A stretch of 39,239 bases of DNA from Bacteroidota bacterium (lineage in GTDB: Bacteria > Bacteroidota > Bacteroidia > Chitinophagales > Chitinophagaceae): positions 1 to 39,239 of the forward strand of contig JABDAN010000023.1 in the NCBI GenBank assembly GCA_013289175.1, read 5' to 3'. A program made the translations under genes and the position numbers. Positions 1 through 7,298 of this stretch are shown one piece after another. The notes beneath the pieces are model-generated. The model was not told where the DNA came from. It did not search any database and was given only the letters and a program-made list of their open reading frames with translations. Position 1 is the stretch's first letter; every line of letters begins with the position of its first letter.

Positions 1-1
1 C

Positions 2-598
2 GATGCTTTGATTGAATATAATAGCCCTGCTGCGGAATATATTCAAGAATCTGCAAACAAGGTAGTTACTTCTTATATTGAAAATTCTTCCGTAATTCAG
101 AATTTTGCAAATCCACTAAATGTACCAGCTATCGTTGTTGACCCAAATGAAACAGTAAAGTTTTCCAATGCATTACATGAAGGCTATAGTGACTTAAATT
201 CTTTGGAAAAAGAATTCGCAATTGCCTTGGATAAATCTAACAAGGTTTGGTTTAGGAATTCTACACGTGGACTTTTTGAAATTCCACTTCTATCAAAAGG
301 AGGAAGCAAAAATTTCAATCCCGATTTTGTAGTCTGGGTTAATAAGGCCATAATTGTTATCGACACGAAAGGCGATCACTTAATAGTTGAAGATGCAGGA
401 AGAAAGCTATTTCATATTTCCAAAATAGGAAAAGGCCCTGATATAATAATAAAGCTTGTTACAAAAGGGAAATGGGATGACAAAATTCAAAAACTTGAGC
501 CTGAGGGATTTACGATTTGGAACCTAAAAAACGGTAAACCATTTCCAACTCACGTTAAAAATGTTACCGAAGCAGTTGAGATTTGTTTACGTCCGTGA
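2..598 (+). CDS. C-terminal part of a type III restriction-like DEAD/DEAH helicase-nuclease (5' end outside window)
   Basis: The reading frame is open to the left edge, so only about the last 198 codons are present; the first in-window start-like codon is a TTG and is probably internal. The readable part carries the nuclease signature of type III restriction (Res) subunits and related helicases: NPDFVVWVNK followed by IIVIDTKGDHL, that is a PD...DxK catalytic pattern on adjacent strands. Upstream of it comes a LEKEFAIALD helix and VWFRNSTRG, as in these C-terminal domains. In such proteins an N-terminal SF2 translocase feeds DNA to the nuclease. The helicase motifs would lie to the left and cannot be seen, so a stand-alone restriction-like endonuclease is the alternative. 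The gene ends 85 nt before the DUF262 gene on the same strand, which fits a defence gene cluster. Confidence 0.7.
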   Translation, partial: DALIEYNSPAAEYIQESANKVVTSYIENSSVIQNFANPLNVPAIVVDPNETVKFSNALHEGYSDLNSLEKEFAIALDKSNKVWFRNSTRGLFEIPLLSKGGSKNFNPDFVVWVNKAIIVIDTKGDHLIVEDAGRKLFHISKIGKGPDIIIKLVTKGKWDDKIQKLEPEGFTIWNLKNGKPFPTHVKNVTEAVEICLRP

Positions 599-683
599 AA
601 AAGCTGTGCGGAACTAGACTTGCAGATGCTAAAACTACAAAGTAAGTCTGGAATTTTGTTAGCGCAATTATCAACAAAAAAAA

Positions 684-2762
684 ATGAAAGCAACTGAAGC
701 AAATCTACTTTCACTAATTAGTGGCCCGAAACAATTTGTGGTTCCTATCTATCAGCGAACTTATAATTGGTATCTAACACAATGCACAAAATTATTACAG
801 GATATTATTAGAGCGAGCCGTGAACTTAATGCTCCAGGACATTTTGTAGGTTCAATTGTCTACTTCCAAGAGAACATTCAAAATACCACCGGCATTCCTA
901 AATTACTGCTGATCGATGGGCAACAACGACTAACTACAGTAAGTTTATTAGTCGCAGCCCTAGCACACTTCATTAAAGAAAAAGGAATTTCGATTGATAC
1001 AACTCCAACAAAACTTCAAAATTATTATTTGCTAAATGCTGATGAAGACGGAGGTCTACATTTTAAGTTATTGCTTACCCGCCGAGATAAAGAAACTATT
1101 AAAGCGCTGATAAAAGGTAATCCACTGCCAAAAGATGCGTCACTCCGAGTAGTAGAAAATTATGCATTTTTCAAAGAACAAATTAACGTTGAAAATGTAG
1201 CATTTATTTATTCCGGTATTCAGCGGCTATTTGTCGTAGACGTTGCTCTAGAACGAGATAAAGATAATCCGCAATTAATTTTTGAAAGTCTAAACTCTAC
1301 AGGCCTTAGATTATCCCAAGCAGATCTAATTAGAAACTTCATTCTAATGGGTCAGGACGTAACGATCCAAACAGAATTATATGAATGTTTCTGGCATCCG
1401 ATGGAATCAAGCTACGGAAATGAGTATTCTTCAATATTTGATAAATTTATGCGGGACTATTTATCCGTAAAAACTGGAATAATTCCAAATATTGATCAGG
1501 TTTATGATTTCTTCAAGAATTATGTTCAAAGTGGAAAGGCACCCCAAAACATTCATGAGCTAGTTAAAGATATTTATAATTTTTCTTGCTACTATGTTGA
1601 CATGGTTCTTCATACAGTTAAAGGGCCGAAACTGAAAGTGCTATTTAAAAATTTGTCAAAGCTTCAAGTGGCAGTTAGTTATCCATTTCTTCTGGCAGTA
1701 TTTAATGATTATTCAAATAAACGACTTTCTATTGAGGATTTCGGGGAAATTCTGCAACTTACAGAAAATTACGTTTTTCGACGTGCTATATGTGGAGTGC
1801 CTACAAATAGTCTTAATAAAACTTTTTTAACTTTATATCGAAACGTAGTAGTTGATAACTATTTAGAGAGCGTGAAAGCAGCATATCAATCATTAGAGAG
1901 CTATAAACGGTTTCCATCCGACCATGAATTTTTGACTGCATTTGTCATTAAAGACGTCTACAATTTCCGAACCCGTAATTATATGCTTGACAAGTTAGAA
2001 AACTTTAGGCGTAAAGAGCCGGTCGCAATTGATGAGTATACTATCGAACATGTGATGCCTCAAAATCAAAATTTATCTTCCTCATGGCAAACCATGTTAG
2101 GAGAAAACTGGAAAGAAGTTCAAGAGAGGTATTTACACACCATAGGTAATATTACTCTTACAGGTTATAATTCGGAATTAAGTGATCGCCCTTTTGCATT
2201 CAAGAAAACAGCGGAAGGCGGTTTTGATCATAGCCCTATCAGATTAAATGATTATTTGAGACAAGTTGACTTATGGAGCGAAGATCAGATAAAAGAGCGT
2301 GCCCAAATGTTAGCAGAAAAAGCCTTACTTGTTTGGCATGCACCGGCATTGGAGCGTAACGTTCTAATTAAGTATCAGAGTCAGGATGAGCAAGAATTCA
2401 ATAAATACAGCATTGATAATTTTGAACATCTTCGAGGCGACCTATTATCGACTTTCGAAGCACTTCGCAAACGAATTCTCAATATTGATTCGTCGGTTAA
2501 AGAAGAGTTTAAAAAACTATACATTGCTTATAAGTCAGTTACTAATTTTGTCGATATCGTACCGCAAAAAGCCAGGCTTCGCTTGTCACTAAATATGGAT
2601 TTCAAAGACATTATTGATCCTAAAAATCTTTGTAAAGATATTACTGATCTGGGACGGTGGGGTAATGGCAATGTTGAGTTTGGCGTTTATGAAATCAAAA
2701 ATTTAGATTATGCGATGGAGCTAATTCGACAATCCTTTGATCGTCAAATGGAAGAATCATAA
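684..2762 (+). CDS. GmrSD-like DUF262/DUF1524 protein with DUF5655-type C-terminus
   Basis: The 692-residue protein has an N-terminal DUF262 domain (a ParB-like NTPase fold) with VPIYQRTYNW at residues 20-29 and the hallmark IDGQQR at about 77-82. A DUF1524 HNH-type nuclease domain carries the EHVMPQ motif near residue 453 and GNITLTGYN near 487. The last ~115 residues resemble the DUF5655 domain often fused to such proteins. In the GmrSD family the DUF262 part uses NTP hydrolysis and the DUF1524 part cuts modified (for example glucosylated) phage DNA, so a modification-dependent type IV restriction role is the best guess. The DUF262 and DUF1524 signature residues all look intact. It follows a restriction-like gene, and a decayed OLD-family fragment lies just downstream on the other strand, which strengthens the defence reading. 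The ATG lies just after an A-rich stretch. Confidence 0.85.
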   Translation: MKATEANLLSLISGPKQFVVPIYQRTYNWYLTQCTKLLQDIIRASRELNAPGHFVGSIVYFQENIQNTTGIPKLLLIDGQQRLTTVSLLVAALAHFIKEKGISIDTTPTKLQNYYLLNADEDGGLHFKLLLTRRDKETIKALIKGNPLPKDASLRVVENYAFFKEQINVENVAFIYSGIQRLFVVDVALERDKDNPQLIFESLNSTGLRLSQADLIRNFILMGQDVTIQTELYECFWHPMESSYGNEYSSIFDKFMRDYLSVKTGIIPNIDQVYDFFKNYVQSGKAPQNIHELVKDIYNFSCYYVDMVLHTVKGPKLKVLFKNLSKLQVAVSYPFLLAVFNDYSNKRLSIEDFGEILQLTENYVFRRAICGVPTNSLNKTFLTLYRNVVVDNYLESVKAAYQSLESYKRFPSDHEFLTAFVIKDVYNFRTRNYMLDKLENFRRKEPVAIDEYTIEHVMPQNQNLSSSWQTMLGENWKEVQERYLHTIGNITLTGYNSELSDRPFAFKKTAEGGFDHSPIRLNDYLRQVDLWSEDQIKERAQMLAEKALLVWHAPALERNVLIKYQSQDEQEFNKYSIDNFEHLRGDLLSTFEALRKRILNIDSSVKEEFKKLYIAYKSVTNFVDIVPQKARLRLSLNMDFKDIIDPKNLCKDITDLGRWGNGNVEFGVYEIKNLDYAMELIRQSFDRQMEES

Positions 2763-2776
2763 AACCATCTAACTTT

Positions 2777-3193
2777 TTATGGCTCGCCCCTTAATATACT
2801 CATTATACTAGCTTTTGTATTTTTGTCAAGCTCAATTCTTGATACAATACCACATTCTTTTTTCTTTTCCCTATTTCCATCACCTTCGAGAAATGGTAAG
2901 CCGTCTCCGGCAATTAACACTTCAAGCAATATTTCGGGTACATTCATTGGATGCTCAGTATTCAGACTTGTTTTATATTCAACTACAGCTTTGTTATTGA
3001 AAAAGTATTAGTATAATTCATTTTGGAAATACCCCATTAGATAAGCCAAAAAGGGTTAAGTGAATTACTTATAGCATGGTGGACTTCTCAGATTCTTTGT
3101 TTCCAACAAGTATATTTAATCGTTGTTTAAGCATAAGAAAAGAGATTCTTTAAAACATTTGAAGTTTTTGATTTTTACCTTACTAACGTACAT
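2777..3193 (-). pseudogene. Decayed N-terminal fragment of an OLD-family AAA ATPase/nuclease
   Basis: Reading the minus strand from an ATG at 3193 gives MYVSKVKIKNFKCFKES, the typical first beta strand of OLD/RecF-like ATPases, ending at a stop after NND. One frame over it continues as LNILVGNKESEKST, a damaged Walker A (family form GxxxxGKS/T), then an in-frame stop and VIHLTLFGLSNG. Another shift leads to NEL, a stop where the family has Gln, YFFNN and an open stretch of about 76 codons. That stretch includes PEILLEVLIAGDGLP and ECGIVSRIEL and ends at 2777. The order and content match the N-terminus of OLD-type endonucleases. At least two frameshifts and two stops are present, and the rest of the gene is missing where the DUF262 gene ends (2762). 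The ATG at 2947 could still begin a 56-residue peptide, but I see no reason to think it is used. Confidence 0.72.
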
Positions 3194-3352
3194 TTTTCAA
3201 GAATTAATTTTTGTCAAGTCGCCCAATAACCGCGATTATTTAATTAACAGGAATGAATACAAATCTTGTACAAAGACTCGATCAATTTAAAAATATTAAA
3301 AGATTTGCAATCGAAAAATATAAATGCACCGGTAAATTATTAATGTAATCTC

Positions 3353-3577
3353 TTATTTTTTATTTAAAGTTGATTCAATTAGCTCATGAATATCAATTTT
3401 AAATATCAGTGAGATCTGGTAAAGTCTTTCCAAAGGCGGCTGATGTGTATTTGTTACCCACTTTGAAACTGTTCCTTCTGTCACGTCCAGTGCATCGGCC
3501 AACCATCTATTAGTTTTATTACGCTCTGCAAGAACAATTCTTAACCTGTTCAAATTTATTTTTTCCTTTTTTGACAT
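3353..3577 (-). CDS. Small XRE/Cro-type helix-turn-helix regulator
   Basis: This 74-residue protein is almost entirely one HTH_3 domain. NRLRIVLAERNKTNRWLADA forms the first helices, LDVTEGTVSKWVTN is the turn and recognition helix, and PPLERLYQISLIFKIDIHEL closes the bundle. Proteins of this kind are dimeric repressors, often controlling their own promoter and that of a neighbouring mobile or toxin gene. It faces away from the plus-strand structured leader and HEPN gene, so the ~400-nt gap between them would hold both promoters. An imperfect dyad at 3652-3672 is a candidate operator. The target is inferred from position only. Confidence 0.8.
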   Translation of the reverse strand: MSKKEKINLNRLRIVLAERNKTNRWLADALDVTEGTVSKWVTNTHQPPLERLYQISLIFKIDIHELIESTLNKK

Positions 3578-3651
3578 TCGGTCCCTAATGATTGATAGAC
3601 AATTTATTAGGTATTACTCATATCGCCAATAATGGATTAAATATGACTATA

Positions 3652-3672
3652 ATTGGTGAATTAATCACTAAT
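3652..3672. promoter_or_regulatory. Candidate repressor operator (dyad)
   Basis: ATTGGTGA at 3652-3659 and TCACTAAT at 3665-3672 are inverted copies with one mismatch, separated by ATTAA. The dyad sits 75 nt upstream of the small XRE gene and ahead of the structured leader of the HEPN gene. An autoregulatory site is plausible, but there is no direct support. Confidence 0.3.
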
Positions 3673-3712
3673 GTGTATATTTAAGTTCAAGCACCTTAAT
3701 ATGCTTCAATTG

Positions 3713-3744
3713 ATTGACGATAGCTAAAATTTAATATAATTTCG
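3713..3744 (+). promoter_or_regulatory. Possible Bacteroidota promoter for the structured leader and HEPN gene
   Basis: ATTG at 3713-3716 and TAATTTCG at 3737-3744 each miss the Bacteroidota consensus (TTTG and TAnnTTTG) by one base and are 20 nt apart. The predicted transcription start, near 3751, lies about 30 nt before the first arm of the large inverted repeat, so the whole structure would be transcribed. Confidence 0.35.
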
Positions 3745-3783
3745 CAAGCACATAATATTAATAAGCGTGTTTGCTTTATTCTC

Positions 3784-3938
3784 AGATTCTGAAAATTGCG
3801 ACTTTTCATTTGATTTCGAGAAAATAAGGTAAATCGCTCACGTTACGGCGTGGGCGTTCTTATTTGAGATCAAGGGTGTCGCAATCCTTCAGAATCTATA
3901 AGGACTAACCCACGTCTTTTTTATTCTCTCTATGGGTT
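3784..3938 (+). ncRNA. Structured leader RNA, attenuator-like, upstream of the HEPN operon
   Basis: The outer arms AGATTCTGAA (3784-3793) plus ATTGCGAC (3795-3802) pair with GTCGCAAT (3878-3885) plus TTCAGAATCT (3888-3897), giving 18 bp around a 1x2 internal loop. Nested inside are AAATAAG (3822-3828) with CTTATTT (3859-3865), and CGCTCACG (3835-3842) with CGTGGGCG (3849-3856), the latter one U-G pair short of perfect. The CGTGGG strand at 3849-3854 can instead pair with CCCACG at 3909-3914, which is followed by TCTTTTTT like an intrinsic terminator. AACCCA (3907-3912) can in turn pair with TGGGTT (3933-3938). Mutually exclusive pairings followed by a U-run suggest conditional termination before the HEPN gene, which starts at 3985. 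I do not recognise a named RNA class. Confidence 0.6.
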
Positions 3939-3984
3939 ATCCTTTTCCTGGATACACATTCCATCACAAATTAAAATAGGTCGT

Positions 3985-4848
3985 ATGAAAAATATGACGA
4001 ATAACCAGGAAACCAGACTGGATTTCATTTTTGGCACTTTCAGAGCTTTTGAACCCATCGATCCAATTATATACTCAATATGTGAATCAATGCATGCAGA
4101 AATGATCTTTCTTCTCGGTACGTACTCCGCATTTCCTCAATCATTAGGGCCAGAATACGACTTATTGGTACTGATAAATTCAACTTGCAAAAAGCCGATG
4201 CACGAATTTGAAAGTTTGATTGCTAATCGATGTCATGATTTAGCTATGGTGACTGCCTCTGTTCATAAAACGGACGTTATAAAGCAACTTTTAATACAGG
4301 GTAATATTTTCTTTTCAGCTTTGTGCAAAGCAGAAAATCTTGTCTTCAATGGAATTGACAACCCTTTGTCAAATACAATTGCTAATGTACCTGCCCTGGG
4401 AGTTGAAGAATTGGAGAAGGAATTTAACTGTCAATATTCAAGAGCTAAAAGTTTTTTATCTGGCGCCCTTAGTTACCGAATAACGGGGGATAACCAATTA
4501 GCTGCCTTCATGCTCCATCAAACAGTCGAACAGGCTCTAAATGCCTTTCTCACCCCTTTAATTGGCTACAGGCTCCAAACTCATAATCTCAACAAGCTAT
4601 TTCTGTATGCCCGGCGGTTATCTCGAGACTTTTATACCGTGTTTCCAAGGAACACGGACGCGGAAATACAACTATATCAAACCCTGCACAAAGCCTACAT
4701 CTACGGCCGTTATAAAAATAACTTCCAGATTGGTAAAGAAGTTCTTCAAATGCTTGTCGAGCGCACGACAACATTACTTGAAATGACACGCACAATCTTC
4801 TTTGAAAAGATTGAGGCAATTAGAGAAGGTAATAATTACATTGTTTAA
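3985..4848 (+). CDS. Degenerate nucleotidyltransferase (MNT-like) fused to a HEPN domain
   Basis: The 287-residue protein has two parts. Residues ~38-66 (IFLLGTYSAF, then EYDLLVLI) follow the beta strands and GS...D-D pattern of MNT-type nucleotidyltransferases, but the catalytic GS is GT and only one acidic position of the pair is clear. It is therefore probably inactive or altered. Residues ~145-275 form a HEPN helical bundle: AAFMLHQTVEQALNAFL, the conserved QTHNL near 198-202, and YGRYKNNF near 230-237. I see no clear RxxxxH RNase motif, so this may be a non-catalytic HEPN. Stand-alone MNT and HEPN proteins usually act as antitoxin and toxin; here they are one chain. The stop is 17 nt before the next gene, so the two are probably co-transcribed behind the structured leader. 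Confidence 0.65.
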   Translation: MKNMTNNQETRLDFIFGTFRAFEPIDPIIYSICESMHAEMIFLLGTYSAFPQSLGPEYDLLVLINSTCKKPMHEFESLIANRCHDLAMVTASVHKTDVIKQLLIQGNIFFSALCKAENLVFNGIDNPLSNTIANVPALGVEELEKEFNCQYSRAKSFLSGALSYRITGDNQLAAFMLHQTVEQALNAFLTPLIGYRLQTHNLNKLFLYARRLSRDFYTVFPRNTDAEIQLYQTLHKAYIYGRYKNNFQIGKEVLQMLVERTTTLLEMTRTIFFEKIEAIREGNNYIV

Positions 4849-4865
4849 CATTATAATCTCTATCT

Positions 4866-6095
4866 ATGATAAAAAAAATTAATAAGAATCTACTTGCAGA
4901 TTCTTTATTTGGTATTGAGGAAAAAACAAATGATCCATATAAAACTATAGGAGAGTTCTTCTCCGCGGCATCGCTTGAACACTACCGAAAATATATTTCA
5001 TCTATGTTAAAAGCTGCATATAGCGAAGACTTCTGGAAAAAGGCCGCGCCTGGAAGCTTGCTGTTTTTTCAAGATCGCATGCTTGAACTAATCTGCGCGG
5101 CCTATTTATTTGTGAAAAAGGGAAAAGACAGGATCAAGAGAAAAAAGAAAGCTATAGTAGCTGGTTCGGCATTTGATAATGGTGTGGATCCAAGTTCCTA
5201 TTTTGGATGGCATAGGAAGAGTGCTGCCTGGGAATTTTTTCCGAGATATTTAACTAAGGACGAATTCTTAAATCCTTATAAGGCTTATGAACGATTTTTC
5301 GAGTATAAGGACATACAAACATGGCTTAAAGAATTTAAAGAAGTCATTTCCTTCGCACTTGAGGCTTTCGGTAATGAGACCGGTATAGATTACGATTATC
5401 TGGAAATCCATAAGCAATTGCAAAAATTAGTCGAAGCTTCTCACCTTGTTGAGGTGCGCGTAGTCAAACCAAACCACCTGCGGCCAAACACGGATATTTT
5501 AAATCCTAAATCTGAGGACGAGAATAGTGAAAGTTGTAGGGAAAATGAGGTAGAGAATTATTCAGATGATCCTTATACAATTATAAACCAGTTTTTTCTG
5601 GATGGCGAGGTCCAGGATGGCAGGGACGACTTGAACAGATTATTTGAGGCCGCCTTCCCTGACGATTTGATCGTAAAAAAGCATTACCCTTCACAGTTGG
5701 TTTTTGCATATGAAAGGATCGATAAATTAATTGATGCTGCATTTACTTTAAACCAAGAAGTAGAAAATGGAAAGGAGGTGCAGAACACAAAACTGGATGG
5801 CAAAGTTCTCAATAAAGCTAAAGTTCTATACAAGAAGGTAAAAGACTGGGACCAGTTTCCCTATAAGTTGAGGCCAGTGGAGTGGGTCAAGCCGCGGATG
5901 GCCATACGGGCTTTTTTCGATCATCAGCCGATTTCGCATTGGAAAGGCAAGCTACATGAACTATTACAAGCCAGTATTCGTGATGAAAGTTTCTGTTCTA
6001 CCATTTCCGATAGAAGTAAGCTTTACATGGATTGTGAGCATCTCGAACGACTGATAGAAGCAATGTGGGTCATTATGGTGATGGAGATACGGTAA
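4866..6095 (+). CDS. Unknown protein made of four related repeats
   Basis: I do not recognise a family for this 409-residue soluble protein. It contains one motif four times: DPYKTIGEFF...RMLELICAAY (residues ~23-80), NPYKAYERFF...LQKLVEASH (~136-193), DPYTIINQFF...RIDKLIDAAF (~235-293) and RMAIRAFF...LERLIEAMW (~344-401). Each is about 60 residues and ends in a helix of pattern hxxLIxAxh. The copies form two long units, since the linkers also match: WEFFPRYLTKDEF before copy 2 and WDQFPYKLRPVEW before copy 4. An ancestral pair was therefore probably duplicated as a block, with an acidic linker at ~205-235. There is no signal peptide or membrane segment. The gene starts 17 nt after the HEPN gene, so it probably belongs to the same operon and may be its partner or regulator. 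Confidence 0.6.
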   Translation: MIKKINKNLLADSLFGIEEKTNDPYKTIGEFFSAASLEHYRKYISSMLKAAYSEDFWKKAAPGSLLFFQDRMLELICAAYLFVKKGKDRIKRKKKAIVAGSAFDNGVDPSSYFGWHRKSAAWEFFPRYLTKDEFLNPYKAYERFFEYKDIQTWLKEFKEVISFALEAFGNETGIDYDYLEIHKQLQKLVEASHLVEVRVVKPNHLRPNTDILNPKSEDENSESCRENEVENYSDDPYTIINQFFLDGEVQDGRDDLNRLFEAAFPDDLIVKKHYPSQLVFAYERIDKLIDAAFTLNQEVENGKEVQNTKLDGKVLNKAKVLYKKVKDWDQFPYKLRPVEWVKPRMAIRAFFDHQPISHWKGKLHELLQASIRDESFCSTISDRSKLYMDCEHLERLIEAMWVIMVMEIR

Positions 6096-6623
6096 TTCAG
6101 GTATTTTGAGCACCATTATCGATATAAGTCGTTAATTTACATATGATTATATGTTGTTGCAAAAATGAAATAGCTATTGAATAAGGCAAAAATTATCAGC
6201 TATTATAACAGTCGGGAAGAGCCCATGTCTTGTATTCAGATCTAAACCTTGTAGATATGATAAATTCCTATAAAAACGAAATTAGAAGCTAGATTAAGAC
6301 ACTATGCCACATGGAAATTCACAAATGTGGAAAATTCTGTGTAAAAACGGGGGAGAATTAAAATAACTTCGGTTTTCCCGCCTTGCAGGGGTCATAGGTC
6401 AGTACACCTCGCCCTGCATAAGTATGTATATAGTTTGTTTGAAGTAGGACACTCCAGTAATATCAAAATTAGGAGAAAAAGATATTATTTTATTGACCCT
6501 ACAGCTATTCTTTATGCACAAATGTGTAAAATCAGCCTTTTTTTTGAATAATAGTTTGACGGTAAATGATTTAGTATAGTTTTACTAAAAAATTTAGTAT
6601 TTTTACACCGAAAGCCATTCAGT
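6096..6623. other. 528-nt intergenic region with palindromes and a direct repeat
   Basis: No convincing gene is present. CACAAATGTGGAAAAT (6320-6335) and CACAAATGTGTAAAAT (6517-6532) are direct repeats differing at one base, each centred on a CACA-AA-TGTG dyad; the first also lies in a CCACAT (6307-6312)/ATGTGG (6325-6330) inverted repeat. TGCAGGG (6384-6390) and CCCTGCA (6412-6418) form another inverted repeat with an inner AGGT/ACCT stem. The last 70 nt carry the promoter of the DprA-like gene. Confidence 0.5.
6555..6584 (+). promoter_or_regulatory. Bacteroidota-type promoter of the dprA-like/PRTase pair
   Basis: TTTG at 6555-6558 is followed after 18 nt by TAGTTTTA at 6577-6584, one base off the TAnnTTTG consensus. 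The predicted start near 6591 leaves a leader of about 33 nt before the ATG at 6624. One of the two CACAAATGTG repeats (6517-6532) lies just upstream and could be an operator. Confidence 0.5.
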
Positions 6624-7298
6624 ATGAACAATTTTGCTTACAAAAAACTATTTGAAACTTTTACGGATTTTGAAAAAAAATACGCCCCACCTAATTTGTT
6701 TGTTGAGGGAGACGCGTCATTGATCTATTCAGGGTTAAAGGTGTCAATAGTAGGTTCAAGAAAGCCGACCCAACAAGGAATTGAAGACGCTAAGTGTTTG
6801 GCTAAAACTTTAGTAAAACATGGCGCAATTGTACTGAGTGGGTTGGCGGAGGGCATTGATACTGTTGCACATGAAACCGCTATCAAGAATGGGGGCAAAA
6901 CTATCGCAGTATTGGGCACCCCACTTGATGTAGCTTATCCGGCAAAAAACCGGAACCTTCTGGACATAATAAAAAAAGATCATCTCGCTATTTCTCAATT
7001 TGGCAAAGGATATCCAACAAAGAAAGAAAATTTCCCTATGAGGAACAGGACAATGGCCTTATTGAGCGATGCTACAATTATCGTTGAAGCTTCTGAGGCA
7101 AGCGGAACCAGGCATCAGGGCTGGGAAGCTTTGAGATTAGGAAGATTTATTTTCATCATGAAAAGTGTCCTTGAAAATAAGGATCTCAGTTGGCCAAAAG
7201 AAATGGTAAAGTACGGAGCGCAGGAGTTAACATGTGAATTACTGCCTTCATTTTTAGAATTTATTCCTAATATAACAGCAAGATTAGAGTATGCTTGA
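6624..7298 (+). CDS. Short DprA/Smf-like Rossmann-fold protein
   Basis: At 224 residues this is essentially the DprA Rossmann domain alone, whereas full-length DprA is around 360 residues with extra terminal domains. Family motifs run in order: VSIVGSRKPTQQG near residue 37, VLSGLAEGIDTVAH near 71, KTIAVLGTPLDVAYPAKN near 91, NFPMRNRTMALLS near 135 and VEASEASGTRHQG near 154. Only the last differs clearly, since DprA usually has SGSLITA there. In DprA this fold binds single-stranded DNA and loads RecA; related SLOG-type domains bind nucleotides in immune systems. The stop overlaps the phosphoribosyltransferase start by 8 nt, so the pair is translationally coupled. A role in processing or sensing incoming DNA, or nucleotide-based signalling, is inference. 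Confidence 0.8.
   Translation: MNNFAYKKLFETFTDFEKKYAPPNLFVEGDASLIYSGLKVSIVGSRKPTQQGIEDAKCLAKTLVKHGAIVLSGLAEGIDTVAHETAIKNGGKTIAVLGTPLDVAYPAKNRNLLDIIKKDHLAISQFGKGYPTKKENFPMRNRTMALLSDATIIVEASEASGTRHQGWEALRLGRFIFIMKSVLENKDLSWPKEMVKYGAQELTCELLPSFLEFIPNITARLEYA

Noticed and set aside
2815..3011. Two plus-strand frames of about 61 codons
   Set aside because: They are antisense to the OLD-family relic, which explains why the region is open.
3253..3348. 31-codon plus-strand frame
   Set aside because: Too short, no leader signal, and no protein-like features; it runs into the XRE gene from the opposite strand.
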